Below are positions 34,440 to 45,775 of a stretch of 64,000 bases of DNA, one piece after another. Source of the stretch: Hofstenia miamia (lineage: Eukaryota > Xenacoelomorpha > Acoela); assembly GCA_004352715.1 (NCBI GenBank), contig SCFE01000014.1:2728231-2792230 (forward strand), in the 5' to 3' direction. The notes below the pieces were generated by a model. The model was not told the origin of the DNA. It ran no database searches and saw only the letters and a program-made list of their open reading frames with translations. Position 1 is the first letter of the stretch. Every line of letters begins with the position of its first letter. A program made the position numbers and the translations under genes.

Positions 34440-34620
34440 TAAGACATTCAATAATCAAAATAAAAATTTCACCTAAGATAAGGACTAGATTTAAACTAAA
34501 AATGTATAGATTTGTATAAATACAATTTTATGTCTTGCAATTTGTTTAATTGATAATTTTTTTTATGAATTTAACATTTACTATGCTATTGTCCTTAAAT
34601 ATATACTGTGTGCTATGAAT
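34440..34620 (+). repeat. Host repeat copy lacking the LINE (empty site)
   Basis: 34455-34545 matches 28690-28800 (left flank of the LINE) and 34545-34620 matches 31385-31460 (right flank), joined without the 2.57-kb LINE. Outside CCGCGTGCAACGAA corresponds here to CTGTGTGCTATGAA. Confidence 0.7.
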
Positions 34621-34692
34621 CTCATTAATTATTGGTCTATATCCATTATTTTTTAAACTTTTTACCTATGTTATTGCATTTCTCATAGTTTT

Positions 34693-34696
<4 letters not shown>

Positions 34697-34737
<41 letters not shown>
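34697..34737. repeat. AT microsatellite
   Basis: A pure (AT)n tract of about 40 bp, directly before the SINE-like element. Confidence 0.95.
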
Positions 34738-34739
<2 letters not shown>

Positions 34740-34745
34740 CTTAAC

Positions 34746-34950
34746 ATAAATTCATGGTGTAATTTAAACACAGCTATCTGTTAGATGGAAAAATATTGGT
34801 TTGAATCCTACCAAGTCTATGTGTTATTTAGAATAACTATTATATATTACACAGGATTACTGGTCCCCAGATACAAATCTTATTATCCACTCAAAGGTGG
34901 GGTATCCTAGAAAAGCCCAACTTCTACTTGTTGTTGTCAGGCAAATATGA
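34746..34950 (+). repeat. tRNA-derived SINE with CpG-decayed B box
   Basis: A polymerase III A-box-like sequence TGGTGTAATTTAAACA (34755) and a B box GGTTTGAATCC (34798) lie 43 bp apart, the spacing found in tRNA genes. The canonical B box has GGTTCGANNCC, so this copy shows a C-to-T change at the CpG. Downstream, GTGGGGTATCC (about 34898) and CCCAACTTC resemble the body of the SINE at 57.7-57.9 kb. The 3' end is not defined. Confidence 0.6.
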
Positions 34951-36916
34951 AGTTAGCATAAAATTTCTATATTTAATCCTAATTATATAAATTAAAGTAA
35001 GGAAATTTTAAGAATTATTTTAAAAGTTGGATCCATTTGTATCAAAATTAACAATTCATGATTTCAAAGGCATAAAATGATTTAAATATGCTGTACAATA
35101 GAAAGTTTAGCTTTGCATTATTTTAGTCTTCAATAAACCATCTTCATAAAAATATCATCTTATTTCAATAATTTAACACAAACAGGCTAGAATCAGATTA
35201 GCATTCCTTTATGAATGTAGGAGTATTACCATTACACTACTGCTCACCAAATTTTTATTGATTTACAAAATTGTAAGCAAGTTATTTATTATATATAACT
35301 ATAATTAATATTTTTAGTCCATGTTAGCATTGAAATTTTATGGTCTATACAGTTTACATGGACTGGAATTTACATCAAATATGGAATTTACATTGACCAG
35401 AATTTACATTGAAAAGAAATCTGACAGAGCTTTTCAATTGAAGAAAATTGGTAGAAATATCATTAATAGCCAAACCCAAATTCAATTGAAAATACACTTT
35501 ATCCATTACAAATGAATATTTTTAGTGTAAGAAATTTGAAATTATAGTAAAATTTAAAAAAATTTGATTGGGCTAAAAAATTTCTTGCAAAAATCATTCT
35601 ATATATATATATATAATGTATGTGATTTGAATATCTTGGAAATCTTGGATTTGATGGTCTTTTTCACACAATTAAAGCTATATTCCATGAATTTGAAGTT
35701 CAGTTGAAGAGCCAATGTAACCATATCATTGATGGAGAAAATGATTTTCTTTGCTCAAAGATTTTTGAAAAGATTGAAATAAGATTTCTGAAGATGATAT
35801 GCACACCAAAAATTTATAGATTGATTTCTTCAAAACTTCTTTTGAGTGAGTTTTCAGGAAACACAGAGCATTAATATATATTAAAATCACTCATAAAACT
35901 GCCATTTCTTGGTAATAACCAAGAAATACGTAGTGATTTGTGTTGGGAACACCAAGCACAATAAATATTTTCTAGTGCACTAATTTCTAAAACAATGTAA
36001 AATAATTGAGAAAAATTGAGGCAAAAACAGAAAATAAAGGAAGAAAATGAAAACAAAATTTAAGTGTTATATGATTCAATTATTCAATATGAATGTTAAA
36101 ATTTACATGCAAAAAATTGGCATTTGACATTTAGTTATTGCTTAATAGATTTCTTAACAAATGCTAGTAAATTAGCATATAAATAAGTAACCTAAGAAAA
36201 GCATGGCAGAAATACAAGACAAATGTATACATTTATTGTAAACATATTTAATAAGCAATAATATATAAAAAATGAAATTAAGAAAACAATTAATAGAATA
36301 GTTCTTTGCAGAAGCTTTATCTTGTCATCAACATGGTTTGTTTATCAATTTAATGCTAAGCAAAATGATCAGTCAGATTCCTCAGTAGAAACTATTAAGG
36401 ACACCTACTTTGGAGGTGCTGTGAAACCCAATATGCAGTTAGAAGTTTTCTTAGTGAAACATGAATTGATAATGTATTTCACAAATGGCTTGACTGCCAA
36501 ATATAAATTAACAATTATTGTTTTACATCCAAATTCAGATTGGGCTAAGGACAAACACCTGAGGATAATTATTACTGAAAATTTATTTACTTTTCTTTAC
36601 ATGTAATATTTATCATTTATTAAATGCATTTTACTGTCATGTTACACATTTAGTAAATAATACATATGACTAAGAAGCTAGAAATGTTCTAAACACTTCT
36701 AAAATAATTCACCTGAGAGAGTTCAGCCTTGGATTTGGCTCTATATATTTGCAATAGAAAATCTAAAGAATTTCCATTAATTACTATCAAATCTACAATT
36801 GGGAATTAATAATGGAGGATTTTTCATCCAGTTCTGCAATTATTATTGGTTTTAAATCTAGCTGCTTGTGAACTCTAAGTTTGTTAATGAATATAATTCA
36901 TTAATCAGAGATATGC
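34951..36916. other. Unassigned DNA in the CpG-poor block
   Basis: No gene is recognised. A plus frame at 36322-36606 (94 codons) is open without a known motif. A small AT tract lies at 35601-35615. Confidence 0.4.
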
Positions 36917-37108
36917 TTAGCAAGGAATCTGTAATTGACATATGCTAAGTTGCTTTATGAACAGATAGAGCTTGAGTTTTTCTCTTAGAAGTGACAATAT
37001 TTTGATCAGTTTTTTTGATACTGGCAAGGAGTTGCAAATCATGGGAGCAATACATGAAAAGGAAGAGTCAGTTCTTAATTTTTTTACTTGGAACACAAAA
37101 ACAAACAC
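36917..37108 (-). pseudogene. LINE C-terminal fragment
   Basis: The translation Arg-Thr-Asp-Ser-Ser-Phe-Ser-Cys-Ile-Ala-Pro-Met-Ile, then Asn-Ser-Leu-Pro, then Lys-Leu-Lys-Leu-Tyr-Leu-Phe, matches the conserved end of CR1/L2/RTE-type LINE polymerases (S-F-x-x-A-P-x-x-W-N-S-L-P ... F-K-x-x-L-K-x-x-L-F). The usual Trp is a Cys here. Only this C-terminal piece is identifiable. Confidence 0.7.
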
Positions 37109-39745
37109 CTATAATCATAAGTGAGCTGGTGATGAGAAGAAACAATCATTCTTGTATATAATATGAAGTCAGGTTTTGGTTTTGATAGATATTCCTAAAA
37201 ATGAGAGATATTAGAAACATAATGCTAAATTTAGTTCTTAGTCAGTGCAGTTTATGATAGAAGCAGAGCTTTGAGTACTTACAATATTAAACATTCAGAC
37301 TTGAATGAGTTAGCAAAACTCAACAAGTAAGAGTTGAAAGAATAACTAATTAATCCTCACACTCAAAATTGATCACTTCACAATACTGTAAAAATAAATG
37401 ATTAAATTTCAGTTTCTTTATCAATGGCAAAAAATACTAAAAACAGTGAAAATTATTGTAAAGTACCCATTTTATATCCAAAAAAAACTTAGATTTTGAA
37501 AAAACTTGATGGAACTAAGAATTTTCTTCACAAAATACTTGCACCAAAATTTCAAAAGAAAAACTTGACCTATGACCAAATAACTCTCACCTAACTCAAA
37601 CATCAAATTTTAAAATGAAATCTAGCTGTAGCCAGAAAATAACATCTTTTTAGATGTTCAAAAGTAATTTATGTAAAATTTTGTTAACTATATCACATTT
37701 TTGCTCACATTGTGACATGCAAAAATTACAATTAAGTTTTATAATATTTACTATTAAATCTCCTAGCTTGCAATTGACAACTTTGAATAAACAATAGCAA
37801 GCATTGAAATGATTTTAAAGATTCTTAAATTTATTCTTATTTTATGCTATATATGATGGAAAGAGTTTATTACCATGAAATTGAAATCATTTCTACAATT
37901 TAATTGAAACTAGATATATTCTAGCTCTAAGAATAGATATGTTAACAAATGCTAAGAATAAAAAGGAATGACTATTACTCAAAAACTTGTTATCCAATTA
38001 GAATGTTCTGATGAGTCATTCCACTAATAGCAGCAAAGTAATAAAAACAATACAAAAAAGTTTATTTTTACTTAGTTTTGCTTAATATAAACAATGACAT
38101 ATTTTTCATCATTTTTCATTGTTGGCCTTTGTCATGAATACCCCATGAATATCTTACTGAGTGTGCTCAACTCACATATAATAGCATTACTCAAGATGCA
38201 CTCATTAGACAAAACTAATCATCTGAAGAATCTATGTTTCCCTAAGTTAATTTCAGACACCTTATGATTATTTTCTAAAACTGGCATAGTGTCTCATAGC
38301 ATATGAGGCCTTTTTGTGCTCTGTTTTCCTGATAGTAAAATAGTGAACTAACATTAATTTAGTCTAGTACATTTTCACTCCAGATTATAAAATCTAAATG
38401 GTATTGCCTTGAATTTCATTCTGTGTTATTTGTAAATAATAAATATTTTTTTGATGTTGAACCAATGAATTTATAAAGCACTGTTTAATTTTTGTTACCA
38501 CAATTGTCTTCACTACTTGTTAGACAGCAAAATAAATATTCATATTTACAAATGCTTTTCCATAGATGTTTTTAATATAGGATCAACAAAAGTGTCATAT
38601 TGAAAAATTTGAAACCATTTTTGCAAATGGTGTTGCCATTTAGTGAAAAAATTATCATTTTATATGAAATTTATTTTCCAATTGAAGTTAGGTAACATAA
38701 CTTAGACAATAACCATGGTGCCTTTGAACAACCAAAAGGAGTACTCTCTTATCAAATGCCCTTACAAAATGTAAATACCAATATTATAAAATATTAGATT
38801 TATTGCATCATAAGCAAACACTTAACCAATATTCAAACAGATCACAAAAAATGCCCATGATTCCATGCTAATAAATGCTTAAATCCAATTTACCTTGCAC
38901 TTAGAACCATTAGTTAAAGGAAAATAATGTTGTTGAGCTGAATAAGCACATCAATTTCATAAATTCGTAAATATTTTGCATATTGCACACATTTATAGTC
39001 ATATAATAATTAAATATTCATCTCTGGCACAACCTCAGTAGGAGATTACAATTTTAAGTTATGTTGAATCATGCCACTGACTTAAACAAGTTAATAGCAT
39101 ATGTAATGTCAAAACCCAAATGTAATTTTACATAAATATTTTAAGAAAGCTTAGTAAATTTTGTTAATTATGCCTAGTCTTAATCTTAACAAATAGAATT
39201 GGTTTGGGTATATTCATTTGGATTGAAGATGTTGGTTGAGGATCAATTTTACCTGGAACATGTGGATTGGGTCAGCAAACTAGAGCTTGTAGTAAGCTAG
39301 CAGTGAATTTGTTCACTCTTAAAATAGACTGGAATGTTAGTGCTCATTATACTTAAACCTAAAAATATTGTATAATATTGACATGCAAAAGTTATTATTT
39401 GTTGTACTTTGAAGTCTATGATGAAGTGTAGTGCAATGTTTGCATCAACTATTTATCTGGATGTAAATTTGCATGCAGGTAGGTTGCAGATATTTAAAAA
39501 CTGGTACTTCATCTTACTACAGGCCTTTATATTGGTGTAAATTCAGTTATTTCACTTGAATTGTTCTGTGTCTGAATGTTTTTATTCAATTAAAATCAAA
39601 GTAGTCAATACCTGCATTTTATCATTCATTGAGTAATGGCTTTGAAGAGATTTGATATTTTATTGTTAAAGTCATAAGGTTTTTAGACTAAAATTTAATG
39701 AATAAGTGCTTCAAATTTTGACAAGCATCTATCACACAACCTAAA
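37109..39745. other. Unassigned DNA in the CpG-poor block
   Basis: No gene is seen. A dispersed repeat also present at 28350-28420 lies at about 38484-38540. Otherwise nothing was recognised. Confidence 0.5.
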
Positions 39746-39922
39746 TGTGATGAATTTTGCATTGTAAAATGTAATTTAATTTATTATGTATTGAAAAGTG
39801 TAATATGTTTAGTGTTACTTGCTGTGTTGATTTTTGTAACTAATTTGCTTTAGTTTAGAAAATGACATTTTAAGTTCATTAAAAATTATTTAAAAGTTCT
39901 CATTGTTTTTGTATTCACTTCA
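39746..39922 (+). repeat. 5' LTR of the Ty3/gypsy element
   Basis: Starts TGTGATGAAT and ends ATTCACTTCA (TG...CA). It aligns throughout with the 3' LTR, with numerous substitutions and small indels. No clear tRNA primer-binding site follows directly. Confidence 0.8.
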
Positions 39923-40299
39923 ATTTAATGAACTTAAAACTCAATTACTATGGAGAGGCATATGTGACCAGATCAACTGGAAATTGACCCCAAATGTTCT
40001 GATGCAGCCAGAACTGGATTGACTGGCTGATAACATTTAAAAATTTGTTCAACAGTCCTGCACTCAATACTGACAACTTTGACAAGCTATCAGCTTTCAT
40101 TAATCTTGTTGGACCAAGTATTTATGAATATATGGCTGAATGTGCAAATTATTAAGCAGCAATTACTATGTTATATGCTCTTTTTGTTGATTTTAAATAT
40201 CTATACACAAAATATTTTATTAATCAGCAAGCAGGAATGTGATCAATCACTTGACCAATTTCTTTAAAAATTGAAATTTTAGCAAAAGACTGCAACTTT

Positions 40300-40705
40300 A
40301 AAACAGTTACAGCAGATTAATATAGAGAAGAAGCAATTCAGGATGATATTATTAATGGTCTTTAATCAACTCCTATGCATCAAGGTCTACACAAACAAAC
40401 TACACTCACAATTCAGTCAGCCTTTGACATTGCTAGATCTCTTGAAATGGCTAAAAACAAAGTCAATCTTATCTGCCTCAGCAAATTATTCAAACAACAC
40501 CAACAGCATCTGCTCAATCCATAGAATTTTATTCTGCTGCAGGCAATTCAGCAATTATGTTATCTCTATGGTTACAAGAAGCCCCCTAGGTCAAAATGTC
40601 CTGCATAAGAAGTCCCTTGTAAACAATGTGGAAAGAAAGGACAGAAAATTTGTCAAGCAACTTCTAAAGGATGTAAACCAGTATCAACATCCAAACGTCT
40701 CAATT
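40300..40705 (+). pseudogene. gag remnant with double CCHC zinc knuckle
   Basis: Plus-strand frames give Ile-Gln-Asp-Asp-Ile-Ile-Asn-Gly-Leu followed by an Ala-Phe-Asp-Ile-Ala-Arg-Ser-Leu-Glu-Met-Ala block, as in arthropod gypsy gag proteins. At about 40545-40670 comes a nucleocapsid region: Cys-Tyr-Leu-Tyr-Gly-Tyr ... Pro-Arg-Ser-Lys-Cys-Pro-Ala, then Cys-Lys-Gln-Cys-Gly-Lys-Lys-Gly ... Cys, corresponding to tandem zinc knuckles with some metal ligands changed. Stops occur between blocks. Confidence 0.75.
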
Positions 40706-40965
40706 TGACATTTGTAGCTGCTGTAGGTGCTGTTATCCTTAAAGAAGCAATGATTCAGGCCAACATCAATGGTAAAAGACTTGCAGCCTTCATTGACTTG
40801 AGGATCTCTGAGAGCTACATTAATGCATCAATAACTAAGGATCAAAAGTGGGCATATTTCAAATTGATAACTGTTATTAGTATGGCCTTTGTGAATCTTG
40901 TTAATGAAACTCAAGGTCATTGTAATGTGAAACTTATATACCAGGGGATACACTATGCAATGTAA
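40705..40965 (+). pseudogene. Ty3/gypsy aspartic protease remnant
   Basis: This 86-codon frame has a strand leading to Phe-Ile-Asp-Leu-Arg-Ile-Ser-Glu-Ser-Tyr-Ile (about residues 30-40). It aligns with the family's active site Leu-Ile-Asp-Thr-Gly-Ser-Ser-x-Ser-Tyr-Ile. The Thr-Gly of the catalytic triad is replaced, so the enzyme would be inactive. Confidence 0.75.
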
Positions 40966-41164
40966 AATTATCACTGCTACCTAGTGCCTGCACAGAAGTA
41001 ACCATTGGACATTACTTCTTAAATAGACACCCTGAACTGAAAATGTCTCTTGAAGTAAAAGGCATTCCCTTCATTTGTGGATGTCAGCTGCTCATGTACA
41101 ACCACTATTTTTTTTGCAAACCTTTCTCATAACAGTATTCCCATTGTAACCAAATCTAGACAAC

Positions 41165-41345
41165 AATCTACTGCAAATGAAATGCTTATAACTGGTGAAA
41201 TTGACAAACTCTTGAAATCTGGCATTATTAAACCCTCATCATCTCCCTGATGAGTTCAAGTTCTAGGCAACACTAATGAAAGGCATAAGAAGAGAATGGC
41301 TATAGATTATTCTCAAACTATTAACAAATACACATATCTAGATGC
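41165..41345 (+). pseudogene. Ty3/gypsy RT N-terminal remnant
   Basis: Glu-Ile-Asp-Lys-Leu-Leu-Lys-Ser-Gly-Ile-Ile-Lys-Pro-Ser-Ser-Ser-Pro, two in-frame stops, then Arg-Met-Ala-Ile-Asp-Tyr-Ser and Leu-Asp-Ala-Tyr-Pro. This is the conserved beginning of gypsy reverse transcriptase. The catalytic YxDD region is deleted. Confidence 0.8.
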
Positions 41346-41424
41346 CTACCCTCAGAAATGTGTTGATAAATTATCAACAAAGATCAACTAAAGGAAGTTC
41401 TCTCCATACTTGGCTGATTTCAAC

Positions 41425-41560
41425 AGGGCCTGTGCACTTGAAAAGACATATAAAATCTTTGAAATATGAGACTTCAATTGATGATTTTGAACTTTTGGAA
41501 GTCAACCCTAGGCATGCCTATATTTAGCATGCTGATGCCACATTATATATTGTACTATAT
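41425..41560 (+). pseudogene. Ty3/gypsy integrase C-terminal remnant
   Basis: Within the frame 41342-41527, Gly-Pro-Val-His-Leu-Lys-Arg-His ... Ser-Ile-Asp-Asp-Phe-Glu-Leu-Leu-Glu-Val-Asn-Pro-Arg-His-Ala corresponds to the extreme C-terminus of integrase in this element type (a L-L-E-A-N-P-x-Y-A motif). It lies only about 80 bp after RT block 1, so the deletion removed the RT core, RNase H and the integrase catalytic core. Confidence 0.7.
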
Positions 41561-41627
41561 GTAAGCATTGTTTATTCTTGTTGTTTGAGATGTTGAAACA
41601 TATTTTTAAATTTCTAAATGAGGTGAA

Positions 41628-41803
41628 TGTGATGAATCTTGAATTTTAAAATGTAATGTAATAAATTATGTACTGTAAAGTGTAATATGTTTAGTGTTAC
41701 CCACCATATTGATTTTGTTACTAATTTGTTTTAGTTATGTAAATGGCATTTTAGGTTCAATAAAACTTATTGAAAAGTTTTCATTATTTTTACATTCACT
41801 TCA
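41628..41803 (+). repeat. 3' LTR of the Ty3/gypsy element
   Basis: Starts TGTGATGAAT, ends CATTCACTTCA. It is preceded by a short purine tract (AAATGAGGTGAA) that may be the polypurine primer. Divergence from the 5' LTR indicates an old insertion. Confidence 0.8.
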
Positions 41804-43204
41804 CTAAGCTTCAATAATAAATCTGTAAAGGCTATTACATAACAAGTCTACAAGCAGGCTTGGGTCATCTGTAAATGTAACTTATCCAAGCATATGTTCT
41901 AAGCCATACCAAAGAATTTCTTTCAAGAGTCTCAAAACTACCTCATCTCCTTTTCTCTGATAGACATCTTTGAGTTGCTGGAGCCAACAGTTGATTTACT
42001 GCTTTCTGTGCAATTCATCAAGCTATCCATATCATAAATTTCTGTGGAATGCAGTTTTTATTTTTTCAGCATCTATAAAGATTTCTATAAAACTGAAAGA
42101 AAAACAACTCTGTCCTTTAATTATTAACTTTAATTTTTTGCTTGTTAATGATAAGTTTGGGAGCCTACTTTTTGTATTAAGAACAAATTTATAATTTCAA
42201 AAGAGCTAATTAAAAGAGAAATTTCTAACATGGTTTGCATTAATGCTATTATAGCTCAATATAAAATTTTAAATGTGAGGAGAGTATGCCTTTTGAATCA
42301 ATATGTACACTTATATTTCATAAATTCAGTAAATGATAGCTTCTGGTGCAAATAGAAATTCAAGAGATTTTCTGACCTAAGTATAAGTTGGGTTGAACCA
42401 ATTCTATTAATTTAAATGACTATGCTGTATATGCAATGCTAAATATTGTTTTACATAAACATTCAAAAAGGTAGTATTGTATGATTACTTATGATTTACA
42501 TAATGCATAAGCTGCTTGTGTCATCACATAATATCCTTATTTGAAAATTGGTTGGACTTTTAACTCAACATTGCTAATTACTCAAGAATGAAAGGGGTTG
42601 CAAATTTGGTGGGTAGTAAATGGAACATACACATACTTTAAAAATGGGAAAGTAGCTGAAAGCAAGAATACATGTGCAACTAATACACTACAGAAAAGCA
42701 AAAAAATTGTTCCTAGTCTTGCAAATGTTACTATACTAATTATTTTGGTTCTCACATTTTTATCTTCTGTTTTCAAGTTGTATAAAGATAATTGTCAAGT
42801 CACATATTACAAAATGGGTTGTTTTATGGTGGATCATATTTCAAAAGTGGATGGGCTGGTTTGGATAATTGGCAATTCTCTTTCAAATCTAAATTAGCCA
42901 TTAATAGACAAAGTAGTAACTGTATCATGAGTTGAGATTTTTTCATTGCTTCATTCCATCCCAACCATTGCTTCATAACCAATATTTTCATCATGCATTT
43001 ATCTTTTATTTGGCAAGCTAAGTTTTTTTATTGTGAAAAAAGTAAATATGTACCTTTATATTCTTATTAGAATTGGGTAATGTGAATAAAACCTTACATA
43101 TATAATAATATAATATGGGATGCAATGTTTATTCCAATAGAATTTACAGTTAGTTATATATAAGATGTGTTTCTTAGTCATTTCTGATGTTTAGTAATGA
43201 ATAT
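41804..43204. other. Unassigned DNA in the CpG-poor block
   Basis: No gene is recognised. A 99-codon plus frame at 42598-42897 contains one hydrophobic run (Ile-Leu-Ile-Ile-Leu-Val-Leu-Thr-Phe-Leu) but no family signature. Confidence 0.4.
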
Positions 43205-43245
43205 ACAGTAAAGTGAACTCCAGATCATTCACATTGGCTAGGTCC
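43205..43245 (+). mobile_element. pogo/Tigger-like terminal repeat, CpG-decayed
   Basis: TA followed by CAGTAAAGTGAACTCCAGAT resembles the reverse complement of the end at 56650-56708 (CAGTGAACTCCGGATAATTC), with CCGGA changed to CCAGA. No partner end was found. Confidence 0.4.
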
Positions 43246-44814
43246 ATGTAATATATTTCAAGTTATCTGAAGGTTAGTATATTAGAGTTTTTCAACCATT
43301 TAGAAAAATGCTTTTTTTACCTTTCCTTGTCTATTACAAAACTCCAATGTATTGCACAAATATATCACATATGACATTGTGACTTGCCACTAAGTTTTCA
43401 ATAATTAGGCAAAGATTTTTGGAAACTGCTAATACTATAGATATAAAACAACAGTTACATTGGTCTTCACCAGTTAGCTAGTCTTATTTCTTCTTCAGGT
43501 GAATCTTAATGTACAACTTCAAGAAATAGTGATCATCAGTCTTTACAGAACACTTTATGTGCTCAATCTGGAAAAAGATATAGTGTGAACCCAGTGTCAT
43601 CTTATGAGTAGGGTTTGGACAATCAGGGTTGATGAAATTTGCTGACCTTTTTCTTAAGAAAAATTTCATGAAGAATTTGAAAATATCGAAATGTTTAACC
43701 TCTGACGTCATCTTAAGTTTGGAATTTGCCATTTAATGACCTCACTTACATTAATTTGGCAGAATAGAGTATAAAGTAAAAGATATTGAAATAAACATGT
43801 TATCAAATTTGCTTACACTGAAGTGACGTCATAAAAATGAAATTTGGGTAATGTTATTGTGAAAATAAAAATCAAATTAAAGAAAAACTAATAAATTTCA
43901 GGGTCTGGTACAACTTGTTTTGTAAATATCACTCAAATATTACAAAATTAGCCCATTTCAAAGAAATTTAAAATTTTGTGAATATCCCCATTGCTTGTTT
44001 AATTGCAAGGGAATTTCATGCAAAATTTTGTAAACATGTAACAGGTAATAATTCACTGAAATTGTTATAAATACTTGAGAGAACTGTAGAGATTGCACAA
44101 TATAATTTGTCTCACTTCAATCATGTTTGATCTTTTTTGATTTATTTATATGCTAATCCCTTTTAGGTCATTATGAATTTTATAATAAATATTGCTTAAG
44201 ATCTGGCAACAATTTGGGAGTTACTCCATGAGTGTCTGGGGTGAAATCTAGCCCCTTAGCAGTTGGCAGCCCAAGTCATGGTTGCTTTAGATTATGGCTA
44301 TGTGTATGTGTAGGGAATAACATCTTTTAATTTGATCATTTCATTTTGTACATGCACTTAATAACAACACACTGCAAATATACTATGCCATTGGCAAATG
44401 TGAATGCACAGTAATTATGTGCCTTTTGTTTTATTATTTATTTACATGAGATGAGATAAATGAACTCTGAGCTAAATTGTTTATTTTGAGCTAGAAATTA
44501 ATACTTGAGACACACAAATAACACCTTGGCAAGTAAGAATGGCTTCATGGAGATGGCTTTAGAGTGATGCTGTGTGAATTGGTTGCTGCTGGAAATATAT
44601 TCTTAGTGATAGTTTCCATTTTTCTCTATTGAATCAGTGAACCACAAATGTACTTTCCTTTGCTAGAATGCAGATCACTCTTTACAATGGTAGCCTCTGC
44701 AACCTTTGATATTAACTCTTGAGTTTCTCAGTACCACTGGAGTAGACAGAGCACACCTGCAATTCTACAATAAATTCAAACAGATGTAAAATACATATGT
44801 TCTCATATATTTCA
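43246..44814. other. Unassigned DNA in the CpG-poor block
   Basis: No gene is recognised. The minus frame 43484-43732 (82 codons) includes two of the few CG dinucleotides in the block but shows no known domain. Confidence 0.4.
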
Positions 44815-45775
44815 GTTCTAGAAACAGCTAATAAATTCCATATGCCTAATTTAGTTGACAGTTAAAAATGATTACATATAAATAATTGCCTTTAGTCAAT
44901 TGTTAGTTAAAAAATTAAACAAATGCAATTAAAACAAAATACTCATAACACCATTTAAAGCAAAAACATGTATGATGGAAAGAGAGAATACAAAAGTGTA
45001 AATAGATGGATAAAGCAATACCATGCATAAATTTGCTTTAAAGCAAAAACATGTATGATGCAAAGAGAGTTAATACAAAAATGTATATAGATGCATAAAG
45101 TAATACCCCTATTCAATTTGTTTTAAAACAAAGACATGCAAGATGGAAATAGAAATAATACAAAAATGTATATATATAAAATAAAATGTGGAAAAAGTAT
45201 ATGACCTACCCCATTATTCTCCTGTGGATATGCATTTGAAATCATTGGCACAGTTTGCTTCACTGTTTAAGTAGCTTTGAGCCAGAGAGTTGATTAGTCA
45301 TGAATTTAATCCATTACTGCCTCCAATCTCTGCTGTGTAAAGATGATTAGTCAGCAATTTGCTCTGGTCTTCTACATTTTGGAAATAGTAATTCCACACA
45401 TGAAAAACATTACTCTCTAAACTGTGTGATGGGCTGACTCAACAATTCTTGAGAAGAATGCATCTCTTTTGATTTCCATCTGCTAAAGTAACTGATTCAG
45501 TTTATACAATAATTGTAAAAAACACAGATTGGGTAGCACACACACACACACTGGCAAGAAATAATCAAATACATACTTTAAATAATTCCTTTTTTACTAA
45601 TGCAGGTAATAAAACACTTGAGAAGGCAAAATTAAAAAATGTGATTGTAGAGTACATGATAAAAATAAATGAAGAAATATAATTTGAAACCATTTCATTG
45701 ATCCATAGCAGTCTGCTAAAATCAATAGAGTGAATGCTATTGTAAAAACATAGAGTTCATGTGCACTGCTATAAA
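44815..45775 (+). repeat. Left arm of a kilobase-scale inverted repeat
   Basis: Almost the whole 961-bp segment reappears in reverse complement at 48072-49185. Landmarks: TCTAGAAACAGCTAATAAAT at the outer end and CATAGAGTTCATGTGCACTG at the inner end. The outer part contains about three 70-75-bp direct repeats around GCAAAAACATGTATGATG. No frame is open through it. Confidence 0.9.

Larger units (their letters stand above)
39746..41803 (+). mobile_element. Internally deleted Ty3/gypsy LTR retrotransposon
   Basis: Two similar LTRs of about 176 bp bracket gag, protease, the start of reverse transcriptase and the integrase C-terminus. The flanking pentamers CTAAA (39741-39745) and CTAAG (41804-41808) differ by one base and fit a 5-bp target duplication. 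At 2.06 kb it is less than half the usual length, because sequence from the early RT to near the end of integrase is missing. It is full of stops, some explained by CGA to TGA change. Confidence 0.85.

Noticed and set aside
36322-36606. 94-codon plus frame as a host gene
   Set aside because: No recognisable domain, no splice or promoter context, and it lies in a relic-rich block; open frames of this length occur by chance.
42598-42897. 99-codon plus frame with one hydrophobic segment as a membrane protein gene
   Set aside because: A single hydrophobic run in AT-rich DNA is expected by chance; no family match or context.
44970-45200. CRISPR-like array from spaced 70-75-bp repeats
   Set aside because: Units are directly adjacent diverged tandem repeats without unique spacers, in a eukaryotic context.
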